Source: Streptomyces rubradiris
Lineage (GTDB): Bacteria; Actinomycetota; Actinomycetes; Streptomycetales; Streptomycetaceae
DNA length: 64,000 nucleotides
Assembly: GCF_016860525.1 (NCBI RefSeq)
Contig: NZ_BNEA01000015.1
Coordinates: forward strand, 4,390,001-4,454,000
Reading direction: 5' to 3'
Shown here in pieces: positions 20,525 through 29,980 of this stretch. Within the stretch, counting starts at the first letter, position 1, and each line of letters opens with the position of its first letter. Under the pieces are notes generated by a model. The model worked only from the letters and a program-made list of their open reading frames with translations. It ran no database searches and was not told where the DNA came from. A program made the position numbers and the translations under genes.

Positions 20525-21523
20525 CTACAGGGCGACCAGCTTCACGATGCCGAAGGCCAGGGCCGCGACCAGGGCGGCGGCCGGCATGGTGATGAACCAG
20601 CCCAGGACGATGTTCTTGGCCACGCCCCAGCGGACCGCGTTGACCCGCTTGGTCGCGCCCACGCCCATGATCGCCGAGGTGATGACATGGGTGGTGGAGA
20701 TCGGCGCCTTGAAGATGAACGCGGTGGTGAACATGATCGACGCGCCGGTGGCCTCGGCCGCGAACCCCTGCGGCGGGTCCAGCTCGATGATCTTGCGGCC
20801 CAGGGTGCGCATGATCCGCCAGCCGCCGGCGTACGTGCCCAGGGACAGCATCACCGCGCAGACGATCTTCACCCAGACCGGGATCGGGTCGCCGAACGTC
20901 TCGTGGCCGGAGATCACCAGGGCCAGCACCACGACACCCATCGTCTTCTGGGCGTCCTGGAGACCGTGGCCGAGCGCCATGCCGGCGGCCGAGACGGTCT
21001 GGGCGATGCGGAAGCCCCGCTTGGCCTTGTGCGGGTTGGACCGCCGGAACAGCCACATGATCGCCGTCATGACCAGGTAGCCGACGATCAGGCCGACGAA
21101 CGGGGAGACGAACATCGGGATGACGATCTTCTCGACCACCCCGCCCCACAGCACGTCCGTGCCGCCCGCCAGCGCCGCTCCCACCATGCCGCCGAACAGG
21201 GCGTGCGAGGAGGACGAGGGCAGGCCGAAGTACCAGGTGACCAGGTTCCAGACGATCGCGCCGACCAGGGCGGAGAAGAGGATGCCCATCCCCGTCGAGC
21301 CCTGCGGGGTCTCGATCAGGCCCTCGCTGACCGTCTTGGCGACGCCGGAGCCCAGGAAGGCGCCGGCCAGGTTCATCACGGCCGCCATGGCGAGCGCCGC
21401 CCGCGGGGTCAGCGCCCGCGTCGACACCGAGGTGGCGATGGCGTTCGCGGAGTCGTGGAAGCCGTTCGTGTACGTGAAGAAGAGCGCGACCGCTACGGTC
21501 ACGATCAGGGCGAAGGTGTCCAT
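20525..21523 (-). CDS. pitH1: Low-affinity inorganic phosphate transporter (Pit family)
   Basis: A 332-residue PiT/PHO-4 family carrier that brings in phosphate with metal ions using the proton gradient. It contains the family signature GFHDSANAIATSVSTRAL near residue 22-39 and its inverted counterpart ISTTHVITSAIMGVGATKR near 260-280, and about ten membrane helices. It lies 7 nt after a DUF47 gene, the usual partner. The symbol follows S. coelicolor pitH1 (SCO4138) by gene order. Confidence 0.93.
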   Translation of the reverse strand: MDTFALIVTVAVALFFTYTNGFHDSANAIATSVSTRALTPRAALAMAAVMNLAGAFLGSGVAKTVSEGLIETPQGSTGMGILFSALVGAIVWNLVTWYFGLPSSSSHALFGGMVGAALAGGTDVLWGGVVEKIVIPMFVSPFVGLIVGYLVMTAIMWLFRRSNPHKAKRGFRIAQTVSAAGMALGHGLQDAQKTMGVVVLALVISGHETFGDPIPVWVKIVCAVMLSLGTYAGGWRIMRTLGRKIIELDPPQGFAAEATGASIMFTTAFIFKAPISTTHVITSAIMGVGATKRVNAVRWGVAKNIVLGWFITMPAAALVAALAFGIVKLVAL

Positions 21524-21530
21524 CGACGCC

Positions 21531-22151
21531 TCAGGACTCCTTGACGGCGATGGTCTCCACCGTGTTCGCCACGTGCTCGAACGCGTCCGCCGCCTCTTCC
21601 AGGACGTCCACGATCTGCTTGAGCTTCAGCACCTCGATGGCGTCGTACTTGCCGTTGAAGAGGTGGGCGAGCAGCTTGCGGTGGATCTGGTCGGCCTGGT
21701 TCTCCAGCCGGTTGACCTCGATCCAGTACTCGGTGAGGTTGTCCATGGTCCGCAGGTTCGGCATGGCCTCGGCCGTCAGCTCGGCAGCGCGGGCCAGGAC
21801 CTCGATCTGCTGCTCGACGCCCTTGGGCAGTTCCTCGACGTTGTAGAGGACGACCAGGTCGACGGCTTCCTCCATGAAGTCCATGATGTCGTCCAGGGAA
21901 CCGGCGAGAGCGTAGATGTCCTCCCGGTCGAACGGCGTGATGAACGAGGAGTTCAGCTGGTGGAAGATCGCGTGCGTGGCGTCGTCACCTGCGTGTTCCG
22001 CGGCCCGCATACGCTCTGCGATCTCGGCCCGGGCGGAGGGGTCCGCCCCGAGCAGTTCCATCAGGAGTTTCGAGCCCGTGACGATGTTGTCCGCGGACGC
22101 GGCGAACATGTCGTAGAAGCTCGTCTCCCTGGGGGTCAGACGAAAGCGCAC
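21531..22151 (-). CDS. DUF47 / PhoU-like regulator of the Pit transporter
   Basis: A 206-residue, all-helical DUF47 protein of the PhoU-like superfamily. Acidic metal-binding repeats of the E-x-x-x-D type are visible near residues 50-60 (EHAGDDATH) and 80-90 (DDIMDFMEEAVD). Such proteins are always found with Pit carriers and are thought to control them. The start is GTG with GAGGA about 6 nt upstream. No PHO box was found in front of it, unlike pstS. Confidence 0.88.
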   Translation of the reverse strand: MRFRLTPRETSFYDMFAASADNIVTGSKLLMELLGADPSARAEIAERMRAAEHAGDDATHAIFHQLNSSFITPFDREDIYALAGSLDDIMDFMEEAVDLVVLYNVEELPKGVEQQIEVLARAAELTAEAMPNLRTMDNLTEYWIEVNRLENQADQIHRKLLAHLFNGKYDAIEVLKLKQIVDVLEEAADAFEHVANTVETIAVKES

Positions 22152-22306
22152 GTGGGGTCCTCGGGGTGCTTCGGTTTCGGTCAGGCTGATGCTAGGCGCA
22201 TCATCCGGCCACGGCTAACGGGCCGCATCCCAGTGTCGCCCATCGGCCGCGGTGATGAGCACAGGGGCGTACGAAGGCCCCCTTACCCCGCAAAGTTCGT
22301 TACCAT

Positions 22307-22323
22307 ATACCCAGTAGGGGTAT
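22307..22323. promoter_or_regulatory. CsoR operator
   Basis: A 6-bp inverted repeat, ATACCC-AGTAG-GGGTAT, lies 44 bp before csoR. The G-tract palindrome is the known CsoR-type operator, so copper-relieved autoregulation is expected. Confidence 0.8.
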
Positions 22324-22366
22324 CTATCCCTTTTGTCCGAAGCTCGTCCCGAGACGGAGGCCCGCG

Positions 22367-22675
22367 ATGACGACGACGACCGAGGCCGGCGCCACGCACG
22401 GCTACCACAAGCAGAAGGACGAGCACCTCAAGCGGCTGCGCCGCATCGAGGGGCAGATCCGCGGGCTACAGCGGATGGTGGACGAGGACACCTACTGCAT
22501 CGACATACTCACCCAGGTCTCCGCCTCCACCAAGGCCCTGCAGTCCTTCGCGCTCCAGCTGCTGGAGGAGCACCTGCGGCACTGCGTGGCGGACGCGGCC
22601 CTCAAGGGCGGCGACGAGATCGACACGAAGGTCGACGAGGCGACGAAGGCGATCGCCCGCCTGCTGCGCACCTGA
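22367..22675 (+). CDS. csoR: Copper-sensing transcriptional repressor CsoR
   Basis: A 102-residue all-helical DUF156 protein. The Cu(I) ligand set is present as C44, H69 and C73, with the 25- and 4-residue spacing of S. lividans CsoR (C75, H100, C104 in the longer numbering). The RRIEGQIRGLQRM helix supplies DNA-contacting Arg residues. The protein represses its own promoter and copper-export genes elsewhere; none of those are in this window. Confidence 0.93.
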   Translation: MTTTTEAGATHGYHKQKDEHLKRLRRIEGQIRGLQRMVDEDTYCIDILTQVSASTKALQSFALQLLEEHLRHCVADAALKGGDEIDTKVDEATKAIARLLRT

Positions 22676-22699
22676 GCGGCGGGGCGGTACGGGCGGGGC

Positions 22700-22861
22700 T
22701 CAGCCCTGATTCCGTTCCTCGGCGACGCGCAGCACCTCGTCGATGCTCTCCAGGCTGAGCCGGTCCTCGGCGGCCGAGGCCGCGATGATCAGCTCTCCGC
22801 AGAGTTCGATCTCGGCGAGGGCCACGTGGTCCTGAACCGCCGTGCCGCCGACCGGAGCCAC
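22700..22861 (-). CDS. Small conserved hypothetical protein
   Basis: A 53-residue acidic protein with an amphipathic helical C-terminal half (residues about 15-50). The GTG at 22861 is chosen because AGAGGTGAG lies just upstream; a longer frame to 22930 has no such site. It lies convergent with csoR and its C terminus overlaps no other gene. No family was recognised, although a gene of this size at this place is common in Streptomyces. Confidence 0.6.
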   Translation of the reverse strand: MAPVGGTAVQDHVALAEIELCGELIIAASAAEDRLSLESIDEVLRVAEERNQG

Positions 22862-22978
22862 CCGCCTCACCTCTTCCCTGCCGTCACCGCCTCCTAGGGT
22901 AGGCAGTGGTCCGCGCCCCGCGCATGGCACGGACGGGCTACTTACAAAGGGACGTCTGGTACTAGTGCCTGGCCGGAA

Positions 22979-23839
22979 TCAGCCGCTCTCGCCGGGCTCG
23001 TCCCCGGCGACCCGGCCCGTGTAGATGTCCGCCGGGGCCGGCAGCCGGACGTCCGCCGCCGTGCCGAAGCCGTACAACAGCAGGGTGGAGGCGACCGCGA
23101 CGGTGGCCTTGGCGTGGCCGTTGGAGAAGCTGAAGCGCTGCCGGAGCTTGCGGATGCGGCCCTGGTCGTCCAGGTAGGCGTCGAACGGCACCCGGGCCGT
23201 GGCGAACCCTTTCGCCGCCGCGGCCAGCGCCGCCCGGTCACCGGCCGAGGCGTACCGGGCCGCGTGGCCGAGATCGGCGGTGCCCCGGTAGTGGCGTACG
23301 GCCGTCCCGGCCACCTCGGTGCGGCCCACGAAGGCCGCCTCGCGGGCCCCGCGCAGCAGCTCGGCCGCCACGTACGGGTCGGTGGCGCCGCCGGTGACCA
23401 GATTGCCGTCGGACAGCGTCGCGGTCTCCACCCGCACCCACTTGTCGGCGGGCACGCCCGCGCCCCGGTTCTTCATGTACACCGCGCCCGGGGTGAGGAG
23501 TTCGGTGATGGGCCGGTGTCCGGCGGCGCCGGTGGGGTCCGCGGGGAGCATCACGGTGAGCCGGCCGAGGCGGCGGCGGTAGTCGTAGACGCCCCGGCCG
23601 CGGATGGTGACGCGGGTGCCGCCGGTGGCCATCTCCATGGAGGTGCCGGCCTTGGAGCTGCCCGCGTCCCGCAGCGCCCGCGCGGCCCGGTGCAGCGCGC
23701 CCAGGGGGTCGTCCGCGCCCTTGACGTCCTCGGCGGCGGCCCCGCTGCCGGAACAGCCGCAGGCGCCCGCCGCGAGGCCGAGGAGGATGACCGTCGCCGC
23801 GACCGTCCTGCCCGCGCGCCTGTGCTGCCGCCGATCCAT
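22979..23839 (-). CDS. LppX/LprAFG-like lipoprotein
   Basis: A 286-residue exported lipoprotein with a basic N terminus, hydrophobic core and lipobox LAAGAC (C27). The mature part alternates beta strands with a helical half, consistent with the LolA-like half-barrel of LppX/LprG lipoproteins that bind lipids in actinobacteria. The family call is by pattern and not certain. No operon partner is evident; a small gene diverges upstream. Confidence 0.7.
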   Translation of the reverse strand: MDRRQHRRAGRTVAATVILLGLAAGACGCSGSGAAAEDVKGADDPLGALHRAARALRDAGSSKAGTSMEMATGGTRVTIRGRGVYDYRRRLGRLTVMLPADPTGAAGHRPITELLTPGAVYMKNRGAGVPADKWVRVETATLSDGNLVTGGATDPYVAAELLRGAREAAFVGRTEVAGTAVRHYRGTADLGHAARYASAGDRAALAAAAKGFATARVPFDAYLDDQGRIRKLRQRFSFSNGHAKATVAVASTLLLYGFGTAADVRLPAPADIYTGRVAGDEPGESG

Positions 23840-23951
23840 CGCCTGCCTACCCCCAAGCCGGAGTGTCCGTCACGGGCCCCCTGTCGTCCGGATAACGACG
23901 GCTGGGGAGCACCGTCACGCGCCGCCGCACGCGCTGGATACGGTGGCCGGT

Positions 23952-24137
23952 GTGGCACTCACCTCGGCGCAGCAGGACGGGCCGGAGCACAGCCGGCCCG
24001 GGCAGGAACACCGCACCACGACGACCGAACAGGGCCGCTTCTGCGTGGCCCGCTGCACCTGCGGCTGGCGCGGCCCCGCCCGCCGGGCCCGCAGCCAGGC
24101 CCGCACGGACGCGGAAACCCACGCCACGGGCGGCTGA
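23952..24137 (+). CDS. Small Cys- and Arg-rich hypothetical protein
   Basis: A 61-residue basic protein with a C-x3-C-x-C-G-W motif (residues about 32-40) followed by an Arg/Ala-rich helix. The C-x-C-G-W knuckle suggests possible metal binding. Starts at GTG 23952 or GTG 23943 are equally possible, neither with a good binding site. I recall similar short proteins in other streptomycetes but assign no function. Confidence 0.45.
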   Translation: MALTSAQQDGPEHSRPGQEHRTTTTEQGRFCVARCTCGWRGPARRARSQARTDAETHATGG

Positions 24138-24615
24138 CGGACCGGGCCCCGGTGCCTTTCGGTGACCGGCGCCCGGGCCGCACCTCCGGGTCGTGTCCGA
24201 GGTTGGTTCTTCACGCCTCACCGCAACGGCGTGCGCGGTGGCACGGCGGTAGTGCGCGGCCGGGTGGTCCGGTGGCGCAAACGCTGCCGGTTCACTGACG
24301 TGAGCGGTTTGCAGTTTCACGTTCTCAAAGCACGGAGAAGCCTGGGTCAGGGAGCGAGCACTGACCGCCCCCCAGCTTCCTGAGTGGTTCAGCGCTCACC
24401 GGCCGCCGGGCACCTGCTGCTACCCGGCCCCCGCATCAGGGTGCCGCCGCGGTCATCCGACCACCGCTGAGACTTCCGCACGACCGACGCGCAGGGGCTC
24501 CTGCGCTCTCCGCCGCGCTGTGCGGCGGTACCGACGCCCGGGGACGCTCGTCCGCTAGAGGCGGTCCGCCACCGGGGCGAACAACACCCATCCCGTCCAC
24601 CGAAGGAGAACAGCA
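24138..24615. other. Intergenic region before the orphan RiPP precursor
   Basis: About 480 bp without a credible gene on either strand; open frames here have no binding site and poor codon bias. The region presumably contains the promoter for the precursor. An imperfect repeat of CCGCCGCGCTGTGCGGCGG (24512-24530) forms a hairpin. Base composition is slightly lower in GC than the flanks between 24280 and 24350. Confidence 0.5.
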
Positions 24616-24786
24616 ATGCCCGAAACCATGCAACTGACCGACCTCGACGCCCTCATCGGCGACCTGGAGACGCGTATCACCGAGGACACCCTGCTGCCGT
24701 CCGGCGCCTACACCGAGGGGTGCAGCGGCGTCTGCACGGTCATCGTCTGTGACACCGTGGTGATTTGTAGCGGCATCGGCTGCTGA
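24616..24786 (+). CDS. Orphan lanthipeptide-like precursor peptide
   Basis: A 56-residue peptide. The acidic helical leader (about 1-28) contains LTDLDALIGDLE. The core holds five consecutive ring-forming units: TxxC at 33-36, SxxC at 37-40, TxxxC at 41-45, TxxxC at 47-51 and SxxxC at 52-56. Thus five Cys match five Ser/Thr, each Ser/Thr two or three residues before its Cys, and the peptide ends in Cys. A clear GAAGGAG lies 8 nt before the ATG. The L-x-D-L leader resembles class III/IV leaders, but the class is not certain. No LanB, LanC, LanM, LanKC or LanL gene, protease or transporter dedicated to it lies in this window. Confidence 0.72.
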   Translation: MPETMQLTDLDALIGDLETRITEDTLLPSGAYTEGCSGVCTVIVCDTVVICSGIGC

Positions 24787-24925
24787 CGGGTCGCTCAGTC
24801 CCGTCTCCGCGGCAGCGGTGATCCGAGGCCGCCGTACCGGCGTTCCGTCCGGGCTCGCCCGGTCGGGACGCCGGTCGGTCCCGGAAGCCGTCGTGCACGC
24901 CCGGCGCGAGCGACCCGAGCACCGA

Positions 24926-25342
24926 TCACTGGCCGGCGTCGATCGCGGCGAGCGCCGGAGGGAGGAGCTCTCTGTCCCCCTCGTAGGTCAGACGTGCGCG
25001 AGCGGCGTCCGGCGGCAGCCAGACGAGAGCGCTTATCTCGTCGTTGGGGGCGAAAGTCCCACCGGTCGACTCGGCGACCCAGTAGGTGACTTCCTTCTCC
25101 CGGCCCGCGCGGTCGACGTAACGCCGAGACGGCAGGGACGCCCCGAGCCGGCATGTGTGGCCGGTCTCTTCCCGCACTTCGCGCAGTGCGGCGGCGCGGG
25201 CCGTCTCCCCCCGCTTGAGCTTGCCTTTGGGCCAGGACCAGTCGGACCACTTCGGTCGGTGGACCAGGGCCACCTCGATGCCGCCCGAGGCGGCGCGGCG
25301 CCACAGGACGCAGCCGGCCGCCTGGACCACGGTGTCGGGCAC
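24926..25342 (-). CDS. Nudix (MutT-type) hydrolase
   Basis: A 138-residue Nudix hydrolase. The Nudix box G-x5-E-x7-R-E-x2-E-E-x-G starts at about residue 40 (GKLKRGETA...REVREETG). Likely substrates are nucleoside diphosphate derivatives such as 8-oxo-dGTP or inositol/diadenosine polyphosphates. It follows the CHAD gene by 16 nt, so it is the third gene of a ppk-CHAD-nudix operon, which favours a phosphoanhydride substrate. No histidine phosphatase domain is fused to it. Confidence 0.9.
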   Translation of the reverse strand: MPDTVVQAAGCVLWRRAASGGIEVALVHRPKWSDWSWPKGKLKRGETARAAALREVREETGHTCRLGASLPSRRYVDRAGREKEVTYWVAESTGGTFAPNDEISALVWLPPDAARARLTYEGDRELLPPALAAIDAGQ

Positions 25343-25358
25343 GCCGTCTCCTCCCGGT

Positions 25359-26489
25359 TCAGGGCGTGTTGACGGTCTGCTTCTGCCACGCCTGCTGGAA
25401 CGCGAACCGGGCCGCCTCCACCTCGTGCCGCTGGTCTGCGTGGAGCACGCCGAGGGCGTAGGCGGTGGCCGGCGTGATCCGGGGCGTACGGGCCGCCTGG
25501 GCCGCCGCCGCTGCCGCCTCCGAGGCGTCCCGGTGCCGGTTCAGCGCCTGCCCGGCCGTAAGCAGCCGTACGTCCAGCGGGGCGTCGCCGCCGTGCAGCA
25601 CCTCGCGGGCGTACCGGTACAGCCGCAGCAGCAGCCGGACCTGGTGCCAGGGGCCGTCCTGAGGGTGCGGGGACGGTTCCGGGGACAGGCCGTGGACCAG
25701 CGCCTCCGCGTTGTAGGGGTGTCCGGCGGTGACCAGGGGCAGCGCGGCCACGGCGTCCGTGAGGCGTTCCTCCGCGGCGGCGGCCAGCGGGCCCAGCTCG
25801 GTGCCGGGCGCGGCCGGGGCGAGGGGGACCTCGCTGGCCAGTACGGCGACCTTGTCGGCCACCGCGTGGAAGCGGGAGGAGCCGAGGGCCTGGAGCGCCG
25901 TGGAGTGGGCCCGGGTCCGGGCCAGGGTGAGCTGGCGTTCCAGCAGGGCACCGGCCTTGGCCGCGCCGACGGTGAGGGTGCCGCGTTCCGGCGGCGCCGT
26001 GGCGTACGCCGGCCCGCCGGGGTTCGCCGTCTTGCCGGGCAGGGCACGGCCGCCGACCGCCATCGCGTCGACCGTGTGCACGGGCAGCGCGGTCACCCCG
26101 GACAGTCGGTGCAGCGCCAGCAACAGCCGGTCCAGGCGCGCCTGGTAGGCGTGCTCCAGGCCCAGCGTGCCGGACAGCCAGGCCAGTTCGGGGCGGATCT
26201 CCTCGGACCAGTCGGGGTCGAGGAGCGGGCGGAAGGTGTGCAGGCTGCCGCTGATGCGGCGGGCCGAGCGGCGCAGGGCGCGTGCCGCGTCGACGGACCC
26301 CTCCGTGCCCTCGCCCGCTCCGCCCGTGCCCGCGCGCGGGGGAGCGCTCCCGCCGTTGCCGCCGGTCTCCCGGTGCAGGCGCAGGGCGCGGAGGAACTCC
26401 GTGGCCTGGGCGCGCAGGTAGTCCGCGAGGGCGTCACCCGTCACCGCCTCGGCCGTGGGGTCCGTCTGGTCAAGGTGTTGCTGTGCCAC
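25359..26489 (-). CDS. CHAD domain protein
   Basis: A 376-residue all-helical protein with conserved His and Arg/Lys patches of the CHAD fold, which binds inorganic polyphosphate. The central low-complexity Gly/Ala/Pro stretch (about 48-65) looks like a linker. It overlaps the 3' end of ppk by 20 nt, consistent with co-translation and a role on polyphosphate granules. No CYTH triphosphatase domain is attached. Confidence 0.87.
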   Translation of the reverse strand: MAQQHLDQTDPTAEAVTGDALADYLRAQATEFLRALRLHRETGGNGGSAPPRAGTGGAGEGTEGSVDAARALRRSARRISGSLHTFRPLLDPDWSEEIRPELAWLSGTLGLEHAYQARLDRLLLALHRLSGVTALPVHTVDAMAVGGRALPGKTANPGGPAYATAPPERGTLTVGAAKAGALLERQLTLARTRAHSTALQALGSSRFHAVADKVAVLASEVPLAPAAPGTELGPLAAAAEERLTDAVAALPLVTAGHPYNAEALVHGLSPEPSPHPQDGPWHQVRLLLRLYRYAREVLHGGDAPLDVRLLTAGQALNRHRDASEAAAAAAQAARTPRITPATAYALGVLHADQRHEVEAARFAFQQAWQKQTVNTP

Positions 26490-28836
26490 GCCGGCGCCTC
26501 CGGGCGTCTATGAGCATCTCCTGGACGTTGCGCAGGGGCCCGCCGTCCCCGTCGGTCGCGTGCCGCGTCCACTCGCCGTCCGGGCCGAGGTGCCAGGAGG
26601 CGGTGGTGTCGGACATGCCGGTGTCCAGCAGCCGGTTGAGGGCTGCGCGGTGGCCGGGGTCGACGACCCGGACCAGGGCCTCTATCCGGCGGTCGAGATT
26701 GCGGTGCATCATGTCGGCGCTGCCGATCCACACCTCGGGCTCGCCGCCGTTGCCGAAGGCGAACACCCGGGAGTGTTCCAGGAAGCGGCCGAGGACCGAG
26801 CGGACCCGGATGTTCTCCGACAGGCCGGCGACGCCGGGCCGTATCGCGCAGATGCCGCGCACCCACACGTCCACCGGCACGCCCGCCTGGGACGCGCGGT
26901 AGAGGGCGTCGATGAGTGCCTCGTCCACGATCGAGTTGACCTTGATCCGGATGAAGGCCGGCCGGCCCGCGCGGTGGTGCTGGATCTCCTTGTGGATGCG
27001 GGAGATCAAGCCGTCACGCAGCGACTTGGGTGCCACCAGCAACCGGCGGTAGGTCTCCCGGCGGGAGTAGCCGGACAGCCGGTTGAACAGGTCGGAGAGG
27101 TCCGCGCCGACCTGGGGGTCCGCGGTGAGCAGGCCGAGGTCCTCGTACAGCCGGGCCGTCTTCGGGTGGTAGTTGCCGGTGCCGACGTGGCTGTAGCGGC
27201 GCAGGACCTCGCCCTCCTGGCGGACCACCAGGGACAGCTTGCAGTGGGTCTTCAGCCCGACCAGGCCGTAGACGACGTGACAGCCGGCCTCCTCCAGCTT
27301 GCGCGCCCACTTGATGTTGGCGTGCTCGTCGAAGCGGGCCTTGATCTCGACCAGGACGAGGACCTGCTTGCCGGACTCGGCGGCGTCGATGAGCGCGTCG
27401 ACTATGGGGGAGTCGCCGGAGGTCCGGTACAGGGTCTGCTTGATCGCGAGGACGTCCGGGTCGGCGGCGGCCTGCTCCAGGAAGGCCTGCACGGAGGTGG
27501 AGAAGCTGTCGTAGGGGTGGTGCAGGAGCACGTCCCGGGCGCGCAGGGCGGCGAAGATGTCGGGCGGGGACGCGGACTCCACCTCGGCGAGGTCGCGGTG
27601 GGTGCCGGCGACGAACTTCCGGTACTTCAGCTCGGGCCGGTCCAGGGAGTGGATCCGGAACAGGCCGGTGAGGTCCAGCGGGCCGGGCAGCGGGTAGACC
27701 TCGGCCTCGGAGATCTTCAGCTCGCGCACCAGCAGGTCCAGCACCTCGCGGTCGATGGACTCCTCGACCTCCAGGCGCACCGGCGGGCCGAAGCGGCGCC
27801 GCATGAGTTCCTTCTCCAGGGCCTGGAGCAGGTTCTCGGTGTCGTCCTCCTCGACCTCCAGGTCCTCGTTGCGGGTGATCCGGAAGGCGTGGTGCTCCAG
27901 GATCTCCATGCCCGGGAACAGCTCTTCCAGGTGGGTGGGGGCGGCGATGACGTCCTCGATGGGGACGTAGCGGCCCGGGGAGGCCTCCAGGAAGCGGGAC
28001 AGCAGCGGCGGCACCTTCACCCGGGCGAAGTGCTTGTGCCCGCTGACCGGGTTGCGCACGACGACGGCCAGGTTCAGCGAGAGGCCGGAGATGTACGGGA
28101 AGGGGTGCGCGGGGTCGACGGCCAGCGGGGTGAGGACGGGGAAGATCTGGTTCCGGAAGAGCGTGAAGAGGCGGGCCTGCTCCTTCTCCGTCAGCTCCTG
28201 CCAGCGGACCAGGTGGATGCCCTCCTCGGCGAGCGCGGGGGCGACGTCCTCGTGGTAGCAGGCGGCGTGCCGGGCCATCAGCTCGCGGGAGCGGCCCCAG
28301 ATCATCTCCAGCACCTCGCGCGGCTGGAGCCCGGAGGCGGACCTCGTCGCGACCCCGGTGGCGATGCGGCGCTTCAGGCCGGCCACCCGGACCATGAAGA
28401 ACTCGTCCAGGTTGCTGGCGAAGATGGCCAGGAAGTTCGCGCGCTCCAGCAGCGGGGTGGCCGGATCCTCGGCCAGCTCCAGGACCCGCTCGTTGAAGGC
28501 GAGCCAGCTGCGCTCACGGTCGAGGAATCGTCCCTGGGGCAGGGGGGCGCCGACGGCCTGGGCCTCCTCGTACGCGTCGAGGTCCGCGTCGAGGTCGGGC
28601 GCCAGACCGGAGACGGTGGTGGACACGGCGCGCTGCCGGTGCGCGGCGATGGAGCCCACGGGGGGCTGGGGCGTGTGCGGAGCCTCGGCCTGGGTCTCGT
28701 GCTGCCTCATGGACCCATTCTTCCCCGCCGCGGGCGACACGGGCGCGTCGGAACGCGCGGGCGGGAGCCGCACGGTTCCGCTGCCCGCGGCGGGCCCCTC
28801 GGGGGGCGGCGAAGGCTCTGGCACGACGGGTGTCAT
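26470..28836 (-). CDS. ppk: Polyphosphate kinase Ppk (PPK1)
   Basis: A 788-residue enzyme that reversibly polymerises the gamma phosphate of ATP into polyphosphate. The four PPK1 domains are in order: N (about 100-205), head (205-400) and two phospholipase-D-like C domains. The HKD-type active-site histidines lie in KTHCKL (near 530) and DMMHRN (near 708). The conserved [12 protein letters not shown] segment marks the N domain. The first 42 residues are Pro/Ala-rich, and an alternative ATG at 28710 would give 746 residues. It is the first gene of the ppk-CHAD-nudix operon, near pst and pit. No convincing PHO box was seen upstream. Confidence 0.95.
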   Translation of the reverse strand: MTPVVPEPSPPPEGPAAGSGTVRLPPARSDAPVSPAAGKNGSMRQHETQAEAPHTPQPPVGSIAAHRQRAVSTTVSGLAPDLDADLDAYEEAQAVGAPLPQGRFLDRERSWLAFNERVLELAEDPATPLLERANFLAIFASNLDEFFMVRVAGLKRRIATGVATRSASGLQPREVLEMIWGRSRELMARHAACYHEDVAPALAEEGIHLVRWQELTEKEQARLFTLFRNQIFPVLTPLAVDPAHPFPYISGLSLNLAVVVRNPVSGHKHFARVKVPPLLSRFLEASPGRYVPIEDVIAAPTHLEELFPGMEILEHHAFRITRNEDLEVEEDDTENLLQALEKELMRRRFGPPVRLEVEESIDREVLDLLVRELKISEAEVYPLPGPLDLTGLFRIHSLDRPELKYRKFVAGTHRDLAEVESASPPDIFAALRARDVLLHHPYDSFSTSVQAFLEQAAADPDVLAIKQTLYRTSGDSPIVDALIDAAESGKQVLVLVEIKARFDEHANIKWARKLEEAGCHVVYGLVGLKTHCKLSLVVRQEGEVLRRYSHVGTGNYHPKTARLYEDLGLLTADPQVGADLSDLFNRLSGYSRRETYRRLLVAPKSLRDGLISRIHKEIQHHRAGRPAFIRIKVNSIVDEALIDALYRASQAGVPVDVWVRGICAIRPGVAGLSENIRVRSVLGRFLEHSRVFAFGNGGEPEVWIGSADMMHRNLDRRIEALVRVVDPGHRAALNRLLDTGMSDTTASWHLGPDGEWTRHATDGDGGPLRNVQEMLIDARRRRRGTATP

Positions 28837-28939
28837 TGGCCGAGCGTCGCAAGCCAGGCTGAATCAATGGTTACGGCGACATGACGTGTGGGATAGCGGG
28901 GGGCGGCCCGAAGGGGGCACGAGCGGTGCCGCGACGAGG

Positions 28940-29980
28940 TCAGACGGCCGCCTTCGGGCCGGTGGCCCGGGTGCGGGCCGGGCGGCGGCCGGTGGTGCGG
29001 CGGTGCACCAGGCGGAAGGCCGCCACGGCCAGTACGGCGGTGAGGGCGAGCAGGAGGGCGGCCCCGACCAGGTGCAGGGGCCCGTAGTGGGCGTAGGGGT
29101 GGTAGTCGACCCAGAAGCCGGTGGCGTGCCGCCGGTCGTTGAGGGCCTGGCACGCCTGCTGGGCGTCGGACACGCAGGACGAGACGGGCACATGGGCGCC
29201 GTCCGGGGTGATGATGCCTTCCCCGGTCTTGATGCCCGAGTGCTCGGGGTAGGCCCGGCGGCCGGAGGTGACGGTGGCGGTCGGCCACAGGTGGGGCAGG
29301 GCCAGGTGGACGGCGGTCCACAGCGCGGCCACGGTGAGCACGGAGCCGCACAGGGCGACCAGCGACCGGCCCAGCACCAGCCCCAGGAGGGCGCCGCCGG
29401 CCAGGCCCGCCAGCGCGAGGGCGACGGTGAGCGGGCCGCCCGCGTAGAAGGTCGTCAGGCTGTACCAGTCCTCGGCGCTGTCGATCCGGCCCCGGCCCGC
29501 CGACCACGCCAGGTGGTGCAGCCACACCAGCAGGCCGGTGCCGGCGGTGACCAGGACGGCGGGGACGCCGAGCCGCGCGGCCAGCCAGCGCACCGGCGTG
29601 ATGCCCTGGGTCCAGGCGAGCCGGGCCGTGCCGGTCTCCATCTCCCGGCCGGTCAGCGCGGCGCCCGACCAGGCGGCGACGAGGAACGGGACGGCGAGGA
29701 CGGCGAGGGTCGTGTACTGGTAGACGTCCTTGTAGCGCAGGATCGCGTCCTGGTCGTATCCGCACGGGGCGGGGCCCTGGCAGGCGGGGTCGGTGTCGAA
29801 CTGCTGCCAGGCCGCGGCCGAGGCGTCGGTGAGCGGTCCCCACAGCCACAGCAGCGCGGCGGCCAGGCCCACGACGAGGACCGTCCAGGCGCACAGGGCG
29901 GGGCGGTGCAGCCGCAGCAGCCAGCGGACCTGGCGCGGGACGGCGGCCGGCGGGGCGGATGTGCTCAGGGGGGCGGTCAC
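28940..29980 (-). CDS. ABC transporter permease
   Basis: A 346-residue membrane protein with six hydrophobic segments, near residues 27-50, 85-105, 130-150, 180-210, 220-245 and 310-330. It has the ABC-2 type layout with a large external loop before the last helix. The GTG start overlaps the stop of the ATPase gene (GTGA), so the two form one exporter. Substrate unknown. Confidence 0.8.
   Translation of the reverse strand: MTAPLSTSAPPAAVPRQVRWLLRLHRPALCAWTVLVVGLAAALLWLWGPLTDASAAAWQQFDTDPACQGPAPCGYDQDAILRYKDVYQYTTLAVLAVPFLVAAWSGAALTGREMETGTARLAWTQGITPVRWLAARLGVPAVLVTAGTGLLVWLHHLAWSAGRGRIDSAEDWYSLTTFYAGGPLTVALALAGLAGGALLGLVLGRSLVALCGSVLTVAALWTAVHLALPHLWPTATVTSGRRAYPEHSGIKTGEGIITPDGAHVPVSSCVSDAQQACQALNDRRHATGFWVDYHPYAHYGPLHLVGAALLLALTAVLAVAAFRLVHRRTTGRRPARTRATGPKAAV

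Noticed and set aside
24616..24786. Metallothionein reading of the Cys-rich peptide
   Set aside because: Each Cys is paired with a Ser/Thr two or three residues before it and the leader is acidic and helical; Cys-x-Cys clusters of metallothioneins are absent. Not fully excluded.
28837..28939. Possible PHO box upstream of ppk
   Set aside because: Only weak resemblance to the 11-bp units was found and the phasing was not kept, so no site is called.
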